A stretch of DNA of 64,000 bases, from the NCBI RefSeq assembly GCF_905397275.1, contig NZ_CAJPUY010000001.1, positions 186,001-250,000 on the forward strand. The letters are read 5' to 3'. The first letter of the stretch is position 1. The number at the start of each line of letters is the position of its first letter. This stretch comes from Cupriavidus yeoncheonensis (GTDB lineage: Bacteria; Pseudomonadota; Gammaproteobacteria; Burkholderiales; Burkholderiaceae). The notes under the pieces are model-generated. The model searched no databases. It was not told where the DNA came from and saw nothing but the letters and a program-made list of their open reading frames with translations. The position numbers and the translations under genes were made by a program. Positions 1 through 8,394 of the stretch are shown here, one piece after another.

Positions 1-150
1 AAATGCTCGGGCGCCTCGCCGACGGGCTCCGATCCGAACTCGGCCATCTTCCTCCTTACCTCCGGATTGGCCAGCGCCCTTACCAGGGCCTGGTTATAGC
101 GGGCCACAACCGGCTTGGGCAGGTTCCGATGGTGACGAACGCTACGCGAG
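1..150 (-). pseudogene. C-terminal fragment of a Bug/TctC-type periplasmic receptor, cut by the window edge
   Basis: Read leftward, the frame with codons starting at positions 119, 116 and so on encodes PKPVVARYNQALVRALANPE followed by VRRKMAEFGSEPVGEAPEHF up to the edge. This matches the conserved C-terminal region of Bug (Bordetella uptake gene, TctC-like) solute receptors: a PKPVV start, a helix ending in ALANPEV, then a GSEPVG turn and a PEHF helix. Upstream of about position 128 the frame loses any Bug resemblance and runs into the DUF1177 gene, so no room remains for the roughly 250 N-terminal residues. A separate start at ATG 47 with an AAGGAGG-like sequence before it is possible, but those bases also encode the receptor residues. 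Most likely a gene remnant. Confidence 0.5.
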
Positions 151-174
151 GCAAAAAAAGGGCGGCCGATGTAT

Positions 175-1098
175 TCATGGCGCGTGTCCCACGGTCTGCA
201 GGTGGGCCAGCGAACCGTAGCGCCGCTGCAGTTCGGCCCATTCGGCATCGTCGTAGAAGGCGCATTGCCCGGAGCCGAACAGCTTGGCTACCTCGATGCA
301 GAAGCGCGTGGCCACGTCGAGGTCGAAGGCATTGGTCGCACCCGTGGCACAGCCAGGCACCGTCGTCTGCGCCGTCAGGGCCACCCCGACCACCGGCGCA
401 GAGGTGGCGATGGCGGGCTGCATGATGGAGTTGATGTGCCACAGGCCGTTTTCATACGGCGTGATGTCCTGCGTAGTCAGTGGCAGCACCAGCGGCAGTT
501 CGCCGCTGACCCAGCCCATCAGGTCCAGCATCCGCTCGGGCAGCCGCAGCAGCCAGCCTTGCTTCGCGACCGGTGTCAACGCGACACCACGCCGGTTGAC
601 GAGACGGTTACCGCGCGTGGCGTCGACCGACAGGATCGCCGCCATGCGTGGATGCACTTCGTGCGACATCATCGTGCGCATGGCGAACGGCGATTTCATC
701 ATCGGCACCGGCTGGTGCGGCCGCGTGGCGGCGTGCGGGCAGATATGCGTGTGGATGCGCACGGGCCCGGGCAGAATATCGCCGGTGGCCGCCATGTCGG
801 CCAGCTTCAGCGCGCAGGCCACGGCGACGATGGCGCCATCGGCATCCGACACGAGTCCGGTCACGGCCGGGCGCGCGCCCACGCCACCTAGCCGGCCCAC
901 CACGCCAAGCGCGGGCAGGTCGGGGTCGAGACCCGGCAGCGTGCACGCAAGGAAGTCGGTGTACAGGCCGTTTTCCTCGACCCGTGTCACGGTAACGTCG
1001 CCAACGCCGCGCGCGCGCAGCAGCGCGGCCACGCGCTCGCCGTCGACGTTGCCCGCCGACAGCAGTTCGATCGACTCAATCACCTGCTTGATGGACAT
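175..1098 (-). CDS. DUF1177 domain-containing protein
   Basis: 307 residues starting MSIKQVIESIELL. The whole length matches the DUF1177 family as I know it, including a metal-site-like HTHICPHAATRPHQPVPMM segment near residue 115 with several conserved histidines and an ACTLPGLDPDLPALGVVGRLGGV-type core before it. The biochemical function is unknown. The gene lies 26 bp downstream of a peptidase E gene and the two run leftward as a probable operon with an IclR regulator. In Burkholderiales such clusters often accompany peptide or carboxylate uptake genes, and the Bug fragment directly downstream fits that. The start at 1098 is chosen because longer frames overlap pepE. Confidence 0.8.
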   Translation of the reverse strand: MSIKQVIESIELLSAGNVDGERVAALLRARGVGDVTVTRVEENGLYTDFLACTLPGLDPDLPALGVVGRLGGVGARPAVTGLVSDADGAIVAVACALKLADMAATGDILPGPVRIHTHICPHAATRPHQPVPMMKSPFAMRTMMSHEVHPRMAAILSVDATRGNRLVNRRGVALTPVAKQGWLLRLPERMLDLMGWVSGELPLVLPLTTQDITPYENGLWHINSIMQPAIATSAPVVGVALTAQTTVPGCATGATNAFDLDVATRFCIEVAKLFGSGQCAFYDDAEWAELQRRYGSLAHLQTVGHAP

Positions 1099-1124
1099 TC
1101 GGGATTCCGTTTCCGCGAGGGGTT

Positions 1125-1829
1125 TCAGAGCGGCAGTGACAAGGGGCCAGGTTGCACGTCCTGGATCCGGGCGCCCAGGAACCAGCGCGACGTATGCGCT
1201 CCTCCCAGGTCCATGCGCGCGCTGCGAACGCGGATCCAGTTGCCTTCCGGCAGGCCCAGTACGGGCACCTTGGGATGCAGCGTGGTGAACTCGGCCAGCC
1301 GCTGATCGCGCGTTTCGCCGCAAAAGCCAGGTAGCACCACGTTGAAGTAGTGCGGGTTGATCTGGAATTCCACTAATCCAAGCGCATCGAGTCCGCCCGG
1401 ATTGGCGACCGGCATATCGTTGGTCGTGCAGATCGTGGGGCAGGCAAGGTTGGCGCCGGCGCTCCAGCCGACATAGCGTGCACCGCCCGAGCGAATCCTT
1501 GCGGCGATAGGGGCAAGCAGGTCGCGCTCGCGCAGGCATTGCAGTAGCCGGAAGGTATTGCCGCCGCCGACAACGATCAGCTTCGCCATGTCGATGACCT
1601 GGCGCGCCGCTTCCGCATCGGCTGCGTGATGCAGTGACCGTACTTGGATGCCCATGGGTGACAAGGCATCCCTGACCAGCGCTTCATAGGTATCCCAGTC
1701 GCGCGTCACGCCGGCGAACGGCACGAAACATGCGGTCTTGCAGCCCACGGCCAGTTCGGTGATGGCATCGCGAGCGTGCGCGAGGTAGCCGGCGTCGCCG
1801 GTGGAGTTGCTCAGCAGGAGGAGGTCCAT
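1125..1829 (-). CDS. pepE: Peptidase E (alpha-aspartyl dipeptidase, family S51)
   Basis: 234 residues, the normal length for S51 dipeptidase E, which cleaves N-terminal Asp-Xaa dipeptides in the cytoplasm. The nucleophile is Ser123 in VGWSAGANLACP. His160 (INPHYF) and Glu195 (GLPEGNW) complete the triad expected from the Salmonella enzyme. A glycine-rich VVGGGNTFRLL precedes the nucleophile elbow. The start at 1829 has a GGAGGAG-like sequence shortly upstream on the minus strand. It sits between iclR (18 bp upstream) and the DUF1177 gene, suggesting a dipeptide catabolic operon controlled by the IclR protein. Confidence 0.88.
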   Translation of the reverse strand: MDLLLLSNSTGDAGYLAHARDAITELAVGCKTACFVPFAGVTRDWDTYEALVRDALSPMGIQVRSLHHAADAEAARQVIDMAKLIVVGGGNTFRLLQCLRERDLLAPIAARIRSGGARYVGWSAGANLACPTICTTNDMPVANPGGLDALGLVEFQINPHYFNVVLPGFCGETRDQRLAEFTTLHPKVPVLGLPEGNWIRVRSARMDLGGAHTSRWFLGARIQDVQPGPLSLPL

Positions 1830-1847
1830 GAGTATCGATGCGGTGCG

Positions 1848-2678
1848 TTATCGCGAGATCGCGTTGCCGGCGGCCCGCCAGAGTGGATCGCCGATGCGCT
1901 GCCCGACCGATGCCACGGCGCGCACGAGTGTGTCGCGCAGTGTCGCGGCCTGCGCCTGGCTGACCTGCATGGCGGTGAACGACAGGCACAGGCCGCGCAC
2001 GTCGCCGGAGACGGGGTCCGCCAGCGTCGTGGCCACGGCGCCAATGCCCGGCATGCCTTCGTTGATGGCCACGGCGCTGCGCTCGTGGAGCGCCGTCGCC
2101 ACGCGTTCGCGCAACTCGCCGACCGTGGCGGGGCAGCCTGCGGGGGCTTGCGGCAGGCTGGTGTCGCCCGCGACACCATAGCGCGCGTGGAACTCCGCTT
2201 CCGTCAGGCGAGACAGGAGCACGCGGCCCATTGCGGTGGTGAAGGCAGGGCGGCGCGCGCCGGGCGGTGACAGTACCTGCACCGGGTTGCTCCCGTTCAG
2301 GCGCTGCAGCACCACGGTGTCCGTACCATCGAGCATCGACAGGTAGGCGGTGAACCCGGTCGAGTCGGACAGCGTGGCCAGGATCTCGCGGCATTGTTGG
2401 TCGAGCGGATGTGCTTGCGTGGCCGCCTGGGCCGCGCGAATCAGCAGCATGCCGGGCCGGTAGCGACGCGTGGCGGGATGCAGGTCCAGCAGCCGGTAGC
2501 GGACCATCTGCGCGAGCAGCCGCGAGGCCGAACTCTTGGCCAGGCCGAACTCGTCCATGACGTCGTTGAAACTGATTTCGTGGCGGCCTTCGCCGAACAT
2601 GCCAAGCACGCTTTCCACGCCTTCCAGAATGCTCACTGCAGCGCTCCCAAACTTTTGGGTTCCATTTTGTGGAACCAT
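1848..2678 (-). CDS. IclR-family transcriptional regulator
   Basis: Up to 276 residues: an N-terminal winged helix (ILEGVESVLGMF to SSASRLLAQMVRY, residues about 16-65) and a C-terminal IclR effector domain (FTTAMGRVLLSRL, then AVAINEGMPGIGAVATTL and SFTAMQVS). It probably controls the downstream pepE-DUF1177 genes. The ATG at 2678 sits in the exact middle of a 24-bp palindrome. A GTG at 2636 preceded by GGGAG with 7 bp spacing would start the protein at VSILEGVES and leave the palindrome in the leader, which seems at least as likely. Which effector it binds cannot be read from sequence. Confidence 0.85.
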   Translation of the reverse strand: MVPQNGTQKFGSAAVSILEGVESVLGMFGEGRHEISFNDVMDEFGLAKSSASRLLAQMVRYRLLDLHPATRRYRPGMLLIRAAQAATQAHPLDQQCREILATLSDSTGFTAYLSMLDGTDTVVLQRLNGSNPVQVLSPPGARRPAFTTAMGRVLLSRLTEAEFHARYGVAGDTSLPQAPAGCPATVGELRERVATALHERSAVAINEGMPGIGAVATTLADPVSGDVRGLCLSFTAMQVSQAQAATLRDTLVRAVASVGQRIGDPLWRAAGNAISR

Positions 2679-2694
2679 GGTTCCACAAACGGTT
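2657..2694. promoter_or_regulatory. Palindromic operator cluster overlapping the iclR start
   Basis: A perfect 24-bp palindrome (2666-2689, core GGAACCATGGTTCC) overlaps a second inverted repeat, GGTTCCA-N5-TGGAACC (2658-2676), and a further half-site GGTTCTG follows. IclR-family proteins bind GGAAC-type inverted repeats, so autoregulation is the natural reading. Confidence 0.6.
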
Positions 2695-2808
2695 CTGAAA
2701 TGGTAGTCCGATGGGAGTGCGAATTCAAGCGGGCAGATTCCCGGCGGCGGGCGATCGCTCGCCTACAATGCAAGAGCCGTGTGAAGGCCAGAGGTAACAG
2801 GAGGCAGC

Positions 2809-3003
2809 ATGAGCGAACAGATTAACCAGTTCCGGCCCCTGGATCCGGGCCGCATCAACCTGATGGACCCGATTGAGGTGCAGTACTGGTGCCGTGAGTT
2901 GGGGTGTACCGAGAGCGCCCTGGAGGAGGCCGTGGACGTGGCGGGAGAGCATATCGCCGCAGTCCGGGCCCGGCTGGAGGCCGGGCAGACCGGGGCAAGT
3001 TAG
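2809..3003 (+). CDS. DUF3606 domain-containing protein
   Basis: 64 residues. The pattern DPGRINLMDPIEVQYWCRELG, then a helix ending EEAVDVAG, is typical of the small DUF3606 proteins common in Burkholderiales. Function is unknown. AGGAGG lies 5 bp before the ATG. It stands alone and is followed by a strong terminator. Confidence 0.8.
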   Translation: MSEQINQFRPLDPGRINLMDPIEVQYWCRELGCTESALEEAVDVAGEHIAAVRARLEAGQTGAS

Positions 3004-3045
3004 CGGCGACGAGCAGGGGCCGGCCCGAGGCGGGGCAGGCCCTGA

Positions 3046-3095
3046 GAAAAAAGGCCACGCGCTTCCGGGTCTGACCGGGGCACGTGGCCTTTTTG
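3046..3095. terminator. Bidirectional rho-independent terminator
   Basis: The arms AAAAAGGCCACG and CGTGGCCTTTTT pair across a loop of about 22 bases. Flanking A and T runs make it work for the DUF3606 gene on the plus strand and for the efflux operon on the minus strand. Confidence 0.8.
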
Positions 3096-3125
3096 CATGG
3101 AGCGCACTGTCGGTGACCGTTTCCG

Positions 3126-4727
3126 TTAATGTGCGCCGGCTGCTGCATCAGCCCCGGCACCGCCCTTGGCCGGCTTGGTGAGCCAGACAAAGCCGATCAG
3201 CACGAAGAACAGGACGCCCGAGATCCAGAAGATGTCATTGGCGCCAAGCATCGCCGCCTGCTGGCTGATGTTGCGCTCCATTACGCCTACCGCCTGGGCC
3301 TGGCTCATGCCCATCTGCATCAGGTGATGAAGCTGGTCCGAGTAGGCCGGATTGTAGGGATTGACCTTCTCCACCAGTTGGGCGTGGTGCAGGGCGGTGC
3401 GATTTTCCCACACGGTGGTGGAGATCGACGCGCCGATGCCGCCAAACGTGATCCGCACGAAATTCGACAAGCCCGATGCGGCGGGGATCTTCTCCGGCGG
3501 CTGGCCGGACAGGATGATCGAGGTAAGCGGGATGAAGAACATCGCCATGGCCGCACCCTGGATCAGCGTGGGGATCATCAGCGTGCGGGTATCTACCTGC
3601 GTGGTGAAGCCCGCCCGCATCAGGCTCACGATACCGAACGTGACGAATGCGGCCGTGGCGACCCAGCGGGCATCCATCCTGGGCAGGTTGCGCCCGATCA
3701 ACGGCGACAGCAGGATCGCGAAGATTCCGACCGGCGCCATCACGATGCCGGCATCCGTGGCCGTGTAGCCCACGATGGTCTGCAGCCACAGCGGCAGGAT
3801 CACCAGGTTGCCGAAGAACAGCCCGTAAGCCACCGAGATCGCCACCACGCCCGAGCTGAAGTTCCGGCCCTTGAACAGCGTGATGTCGACGATCGGATGC
3901 TTCTCGTAGGTCTCCCACACCAGGAAGAACAGGAAGCCGAGCACGGCCACCAGCGCGAGCACCACGATCTCGGGCGAGTGGAACCAGTCGAGCTCCTTGC
4001 CCTTGTCGAGCATGAGCTGCATCGAGCCCACCCAGATCACCAGCAGCGACAGCCCGATGCGGTCGATCGGCAGCACCTTGGTCGGGGTTTCGCGGTCCTT
4101 GTAGATGGCCCACGTGGCGTACGCGGTGAGCAGGCCTACCGGCACGTTGATGTAGAAGATCCACGGCCATGTCATGTTGTCCGAGATCCAGCCACCGAGC
4201 AGCGGGCCCATGATGGGCGCCACCAGCGTGGTCATGCCCCACAGCGCGAGCGCCATCGTGCTCTTCTGCGGCGGGTAGCTCGACAACAGCAGGGACTGCG
4301 ACAGCGGGATCATCGGTCCGGCCACCGCGCCCTGCAGGACACGCGCTGCCAGCAGCGTTTCCAGGTTGGGCGCCACGCCGCACAGCCAGGACGACAGCAC
4401 GAACAGCAGGATCGACGTGATGAACAGGCGCACCGCGCCGAAGCGCGTGGTGAGCCAGCCCGTCAGCGGCACGGAAATGGCGTTGGCCACCGCGAACGAC
4501 GTGATGACCCAGGTGCCCTGGTTCGGCGCTACGCCAAGGTCGCCGGAGATGGCTGGAATCGATACGTTGGCGATCGACGAATCCAGCACGTTCATGAACG
4601 TGGCCAGCGACAGCGCGATGGTGCCGACCACCAGCTTGCCGCCGCTGAGCGGCTGCGGCTGCACCGGGCGTGCCGGCGGCTTTGGTGCGGCGCCGGCGCG
4701 TTCACCCACGGCCAGTGTGTCTGCCAT
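3126..4727 (-). CDS. DHA2-family multidrug efflux permease (EmrB/QacA type)
   Basis: 533 residues with about 14 hydrophobic segments, the DHA2 topology. The N-terminal half has FMNVLDSSIANVSIPAI, typical of EmrB, and the antiporter motif region GPLLGGWISDNMTWPW. It should export toxic compounds against protons across the inner membrane, working with the HlyD-type adaptor (gene 2 bp upstream) and the OprM-type channel encoded in the same leftward operon. A MarR gene further upstream probably regulates the set. The substrate is not evident. Confidence 0.9.
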   Translation of the reverse strand: MADTLAVGERAGAAPKPPARPVQPQPLSGGKLVVGTIALSLATFMNVLDSSIANVSIPAISGDLGVAPNQGTWVITSFAVANAISVPLTGWLTTRFGAVRLFITSILLFVLSSWLCGVAPNLETLLAARVLQGAVAGPMIPLSQSLLLSSYPPQKSTMALALWGMTTLVAPIMGPLLGGWISDNMTWPWIFYINVPVGLLTAYATWAIYKDRETPTKVLPIDRIGLSLLVIWVGSMQLMLDKGKELDWFHSPEIVVLALVAVLGFLFFLVWETYEKHPIVDITLFKGRNFSSGVVAISVAYGLFFGNLVILPLWLQTIVGYTATDAGIVMAPVGIFAILLSPLIGRNLPRMDARWVATAAFVTFGIVSLMRAGFTTQVDTRTLMIPTLIQGAAMAMFFIPLTSIILSGQPPEKIPAASGLSNFVRITFGGIGASISTTVWENRTALHHAQLVEKVNPYNPAYSDQLHHLMQMGMSQAQAVGVMERNISQQAAMLGANDIFWISGVLFFVLIGFVWLTKPAKGGAGADAAAGAH

Positions 4728-4729
4728 GG

Positions 4730-6022
4730 TCAGCCGCGGTTGGAGGGCCGTGCCACGGCGGCGCTGGCCGCCGCGTCGTCGGCCGGAACATTGTTGACCG
4801 GTGCACCCTTGGCCGGTACACCGATTGCCGGCGCCACCTGGCGGCCGCCGTTGTTCGCGGCGATGATGCGCGCGATCAGCTGGTCGGCGTCCTGCGCGAC
4901 CTTGTCATAGACGTCCGTCTGCATCGGCTTGGCAGCAGTGGCGCTGACCAGGGCGGCGCCTTCTTCCTTGCGTACGTCGACCGTCACGTTCATCGACAGG
5001 CCGACGCGCAGCGGGTGGTCCTTGAGCTGCTGCGGGTCAAGCGCAATGCGCACCGGCAGGCGCTGCACCACCTTGATCCAGTTGCCGGTGGCGTTCTGCG
5101 CCGGCAGCAGCGAGAACGCGGAGCCGGTACCGGCCGAGAAGCCCTCTACCTTGCCGGTGTACTTGACCTTCGAGCCATAGACGTCGGCTTCAAGCGTCAC
5201 GGGCTGGCCGATACGCATATGCGTGATCTGCACTTCCTTGAAGTTGGCGTCGACCCAGACCTGGTCCAGCGGCACGACGGCCATCAGCGGCGCACCGGCG
5301 GCCACGCGCTGGCCGACCTGCACCGAACGCTTGGCCACGTAACCCGTCACCGGCGCCGGCATCGTCGAGCGCACGAACGACAGGTAGGCCGAGCGCAGGT
5401 TGGCCGCGGCGCGCTGTACGCTCGGGTGCTTTTCAACGGTGGTCTGGTCGGTCAGCACCTTGTTCGAGGCGAGCTGCTCGCGTGCCGCGAGCAGGGACGA
5501 CTGCGCGCCCTGGAGCGCGGCCTGAGCGTGGGAGATTTCTTCGCTCGACACCGCGCCCGAGCCCGCGATGGCCTGGCGGCGGCGCAGGTCATCGCGCGCC
5601 TTGGCGACGTCGGCCTCGCGCAGCGCCACATTGGCCGCGAGCGAACCGTTGTTGACGTAGAGCGTGCGCACTTCGCGCACCGCCTGGGCCAACTGGGCCT
5701 CGGCCTGTTCAAGTGCCACCTGCGTATCGGCGCGGTCGAGCTGGATCAGCGGCTGGCCGGCCGTGACGAGTTGCGTGTCGTCGGCGGCGATGGAGACCAC
5801 CGTGCCGCCCACGAGCGGCGTCACCTGCACGACGTTGCCCGCGACATAGGCATCGTCGGTGCTTTCGAAGTGGCGCGCATAGAGGCCCCAGTACACGCCA
5901 TAGCCGACGCCTGCCACCACGATGGCCGCGGTCAGGGAAAGCAGCAGGCGCTTGCGCTTGCCATTGTTGTTGACGGATGCCGCCGGAGTGCTGGGGGTGC
6001 CGGCTTGCTGGTTGTCGCTCAT
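4730..6022 (-). CDS. HlyD/EmrA-family periplasmic adaptor
   Basis: 430 residues: a cytoplasmic N-terminus, one membrane anchor (RLLLSLTAAIVVAGVGYGVY), then the family signature RHFESTDDAYVAGNVV, a lipoyl-like half-motif, a long coiled-coil hairpin (about residues 95-190) and a beta-barrel domain. It bridges the EmrB-type permease and the outer-membrane channel. The start MSDNQQ at 6022 is preferred because upstream methionines fall inside the outer-membrane gene. Spacing to the permease is 2 bp, consistent with translational coupling. Confidence 0.9.
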   Translation of the reverse strand: MSDNQQAGTPSTPAASVNNNGKRKRLLLSLTAAIVVAGVGYGVYWGLYARHFESTDDAYVAGNVVQVTPLVGGTVVSIAADDTQLVTAGQPLIQLDRADTQVALEQAEAQLAQAVREVRTLYVNNGSLAANVALREADVAKARDDLRRRQAIAGSGAVSSEEISHAQAALQGAQSSLLAAREQLASNKVLTDQTTVEKHPSVQRAAANLRSAYLSFVRSTMPAPVTGYVAKRSVQVGQRVAAGAPLMAVVPLDQVWVDANFKEVQITHMRIGQPVTLEADVYGSKVKYTGKVEGFSAGTGSAFSLLPAQNATGNWIKVVQRLPVRIALDPQQLKDHPLRVGLSMNVTVDVRKEEGAALVSATAAKPMQTDVYDKVAQDADQLIARIIAANNGGRQVAPAIGVPAKGAPVNNVPADDAAASAAVARPSNRG

Positions 6023-6065
6023 TTTGGTCTCTCGTGAATCTGTTCTGCGATGACAGGCGCGCGGA

Positions 6066-7613
6066 TCAGCCGCGTGCGCCGGCCTGGCTGGTTGTCTGGT
6101 TGGTTGCTGCCGCGGCGGGGGCGTGGCCTTCGCCGCCTTCCTGCGGTTCTTCATAGCCGCCGCCGAGGGCCTTCATGAGGGCCATCTGCAGGTCCAGCCG
6201 GCGGGCCTGCAGATCGGTCGCCAGGCGGCGTTGCTGGAGCACGTTGCTCTCGGCGTTCAGCACGGTCAGCTGCGTGCCGAGGCCGGCCTTGTAGCGCATC
6301 GTGGCGAGCGAGTAGGCGTGTTCGGCCAGGTCCAGCGCTTCGCGCTGCGTGTTGATCTGGTTGTCCACGCTGTGGATGCTCGTCATCGTGTCGGCGGTTT
6401 CCTTGAGCGCGTCGACGAGGGTCTGGTTGTAGCTTGCGACGGCAATGTCATAGCGCGCGTACTGGCCCTTCAGGTTGGCGCGCAGCTTGCCGCCCTCGAA
6501 GATCGGCAGGTGCAGCGCCGGACCGAAGCCCATGGTGCGGCTGATGCCCATGAACAGGTCTTCCGGACGCAGCGACGCCAGGCCGGCAAAGCCGCTCAGC
6601 GTGATATTCGGCAGGAACTCCGCCTTGGCGACCTTGATTTCCTTGCCGCTGGCTTCCACGCGCCAGCGCGCGGCCACCAGGTCAGGGCGGCGGCCCAGCA
6701 GGCCGATGGTCAGGTCGTCCGGCAGCTTTGGCGTGGCGTGCGCGAGCAGGACCGGCTTCTGGATCGACAGGCCGCGATCCGGACCCTTGCCAAGCAGGGC
6801 GGCGATCTGGTTGCGCGACAGCGCGATGTCTTCGTCGATGCGCTGCAGGTCGGTGCGGGCGGCGGCCACTGTGCCGCGCGCCTGGGTGGTTTCCACCTGG
6901 GTGTCGAGGCCCGCGGCCAGGCGCTGCTGCGACAGCCCGGTCAGGTCCTGCCGCTGCGTAATGGCACGCTCGGCCACGTCGCGCTGCGCATAGAGCGCGG
7001 CCAGGCGGGCGTAGGCCCTGGCGACCGACGTGGTCAGGATCAGGCGCGAGGCCTGGCTTTCGGCCTCCACGGCACGGTCGTCGGACAGCGCTGCTTCGAG
7101 TGCCGAGCGGTTCTTGCCCCAGAAGTCGAACTCGTACGACAGGTTGGCCTGCAGGTGCGACTGGTTCCACCAGCGGCCAGCCAGTGGCGTGCCGGCGAAC
7201 AGGTCGGTTTCCGAGAAGATCTCGCGCGTGATGTCCGCGTTGAAGCCGATGGTGGGATACAGCGCGCTGCGGGTGACGTCGGCCATGGCGCGCGACGCTT
7301 CCACGCGCGCAAACGCGACCTGCAGGTTCGGGTTGTCCTTGACCGCTTCGTCGACGAGCGCGTGCAGTTGCGGATCCTGGAATTGGTCGATCCAGTCCAT
7401 GCCGGGCCATTGACCATGTTCGGCCGGCAGGGTCTGGTTGGTGGCCAGGGCGCTGGCTTCCGTCATGGTCTGCGTGCTGTGCGAATCGCCGAAGGCGGCG
7501 CAGCCGGCGAGCACGGCTGCGGCCACGACCGTCAATGCCAGTGTGCCGGCGCGGCGGCCCAGGGCGCGCATGCGCGACGGGCTATAAGGAAGGATTGAGA
7601 GCGCTTGGTTCAT
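6066..7613 (-). CDS. Outer-membrane efflux lipoprotein (NodT/OprM family)
   Basis: 515 residues with a signal peptide ending in a lipobox (VLAGCAAF, lipidated Cys about residue 38). Two repeats of the outer-membrane efflux domain follow (MADVTRSALYPTIGF and AKAEFLPNITLSGFAGL). It forms the trimeric tunnel for the MFS pump encoded downstream. MNQALSILPY at 7613 gives a long n-region; the internal MRALGRRAG (near 7573) is an alternative start. Confidence 0.9.
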   Translation of the reverse strand: MNQALSILPYSPSRMRALGRRAGTLALTVVAAAVLAGCAAFGDSHSTQTMTEASALATNQTLPAEHGQWPGMDWIDQFQDPQLHALVDEAVKDNPNLQVAFARVEASRAMADVTRSALYPTIGFNADITREIFSETDLFAGTPLAGRWWNQSHLQANLSYEFDFWGKNRSALEAALSDDRAVEAESQASRLILTTSVARAYARLAALYAQRDVAERAITQRQDLTGLSQQRLAAGLDTQVETTQARGTVAAARTDLQRIDEDIALSRNQIAALLGKGPDRGLSIQKPVLLAHATPKLPDDLTIGLLGRRPDLVAARWRVEASGKEIKVAKAEFLPNITLSGFAGLASLRPEDLFMGISRTMGFGPALHLPIFEGGKLRANLKGQYARYDIAVASYNQTLVDALKETADTMTSIHSVDNQINTQREALDLAEHAYSLATMRYKAGLGTQLTVLNAESNVLQQRRLATDLQARRLDLQMALMKALGGGYEEPQEGGEGHAPAAAATNQTTSQAGARG

Positions 7614-7718
7614 GGTTGATGCACTGGGCGGCGAAGGCTGTGCTTGGTATCTGGGTCGATAACGGTTCGAAATGGGTGGCGCAAGCGGGGTGGCGCAAGC
7701 GGAAAATGTGCCGGTGCG

Positions 7719-8207
7719 CTAGCCGGAGTTGTTGCAGATCACCCGGCGCAGCATGCCGCGCAGCGTTTCGATCTCTTCCGCGGAGAATCCGCGGAAATGC
7801 CCGGCCATAACCTTGCAGAAGGCCTCGGGCAGTTGCGCGGCGAGTGCATGGCCCGCCGGCGTAAGCGACAGGTCGAGCACGCGACGATCGTCGTCGCGCC
7901 GCGTGCGCTGGATCAGCCCGCGCTTTTCCATGCGGCTCAGCAGTCGCGTGATGGAGCCCATGTCGGTGCTCAGTTCGCGGCCCAGGTCGGTGACCGTACT
8001 GGCACGCCCGGAGGAAATCATGATCAGGCAACTCGCCTGCGCATGCGTAATGTCCAGGTTGCTCACCTCTTGCTCGATGCTGTGGGCGAGCGTGTTCTTG
8101 GCGCGGGATATCAGGTAGCCCACGCTGTCGGCCATGACGTAGCGCTGAGGGTCGAACAGTTCGTTGAGTTCGCTGGAAGAAGTGGCGGACGAGTCCGGTG
8201 ACATCAT
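7719..8207 (-). CDS. MarR-family transcriptional regulator
   Basis: About 162 residues with the winged-helix core (DITHAQASCLIMIS, TVTDLGRELSTDMGSITRLL, GLIQRTRRDDDRRVLDLSLT). It is the first gene before the efflux operon on the same strand and probably represses it, with relief by a small hydrophobic ligand as is usual for the family. Starts at 8207 or 8204 (MMSPDSS) have AGAGG close upstream; a start at 8252 is possible but lacks a clear ribosome site. Confidence 0.85.
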   Translation of the reverse strand: MMSPDSSATSSSELNELFDPQRYVMADSVGYLISRAKNTLAHSIEQEVSNLDITHAQASCLIMISSGRASTVTDLGRELSTDMGSITRLLSRMEKRGLIQRTRRDDDRRVLDLSLTPAGHALAAQLPEAFCKVMAGHFRGFSAEEIETLRGMLRRVICNNSG

Positions 8208-8346
8208 TTGCCTCTGCAATCTTTGCTGTGACAAATATATGTGTGCGTTCAACTATCCGCAAGGATGGAAATTCGCCATTTCTGTTTTGGAAATAATAAA
8301 GACATAGCGTGGGCGGAATTGAAGCAAGGCATGACGCGCCGCAGCA

Positions 8347-8355
8347 TGCTATAAT
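8347..8355 (+). promoter_or_regulatory. Extended -10 promoter element for typA
   Basis: TGCTATAAT is a perfect extended -10 about 40 bp before the typA start. No good -35 hexamer is seen at 16-18 bp, which extended -10 promoters tolerate. Confidence 0.55.
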
Positions 8356-8394
8356 ATTGGGTTACCTCAGAATTCCGCACAGCGAGACGCTGCA

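Noticed and set aside
3129..4910. 593-codon plus-strand frame opposite the efflux permease
   Set aside because: Antisense shadow of a clear DHA2 transporter; His/Arg/Gln-rich composition typical of GC-rich antisense frames.
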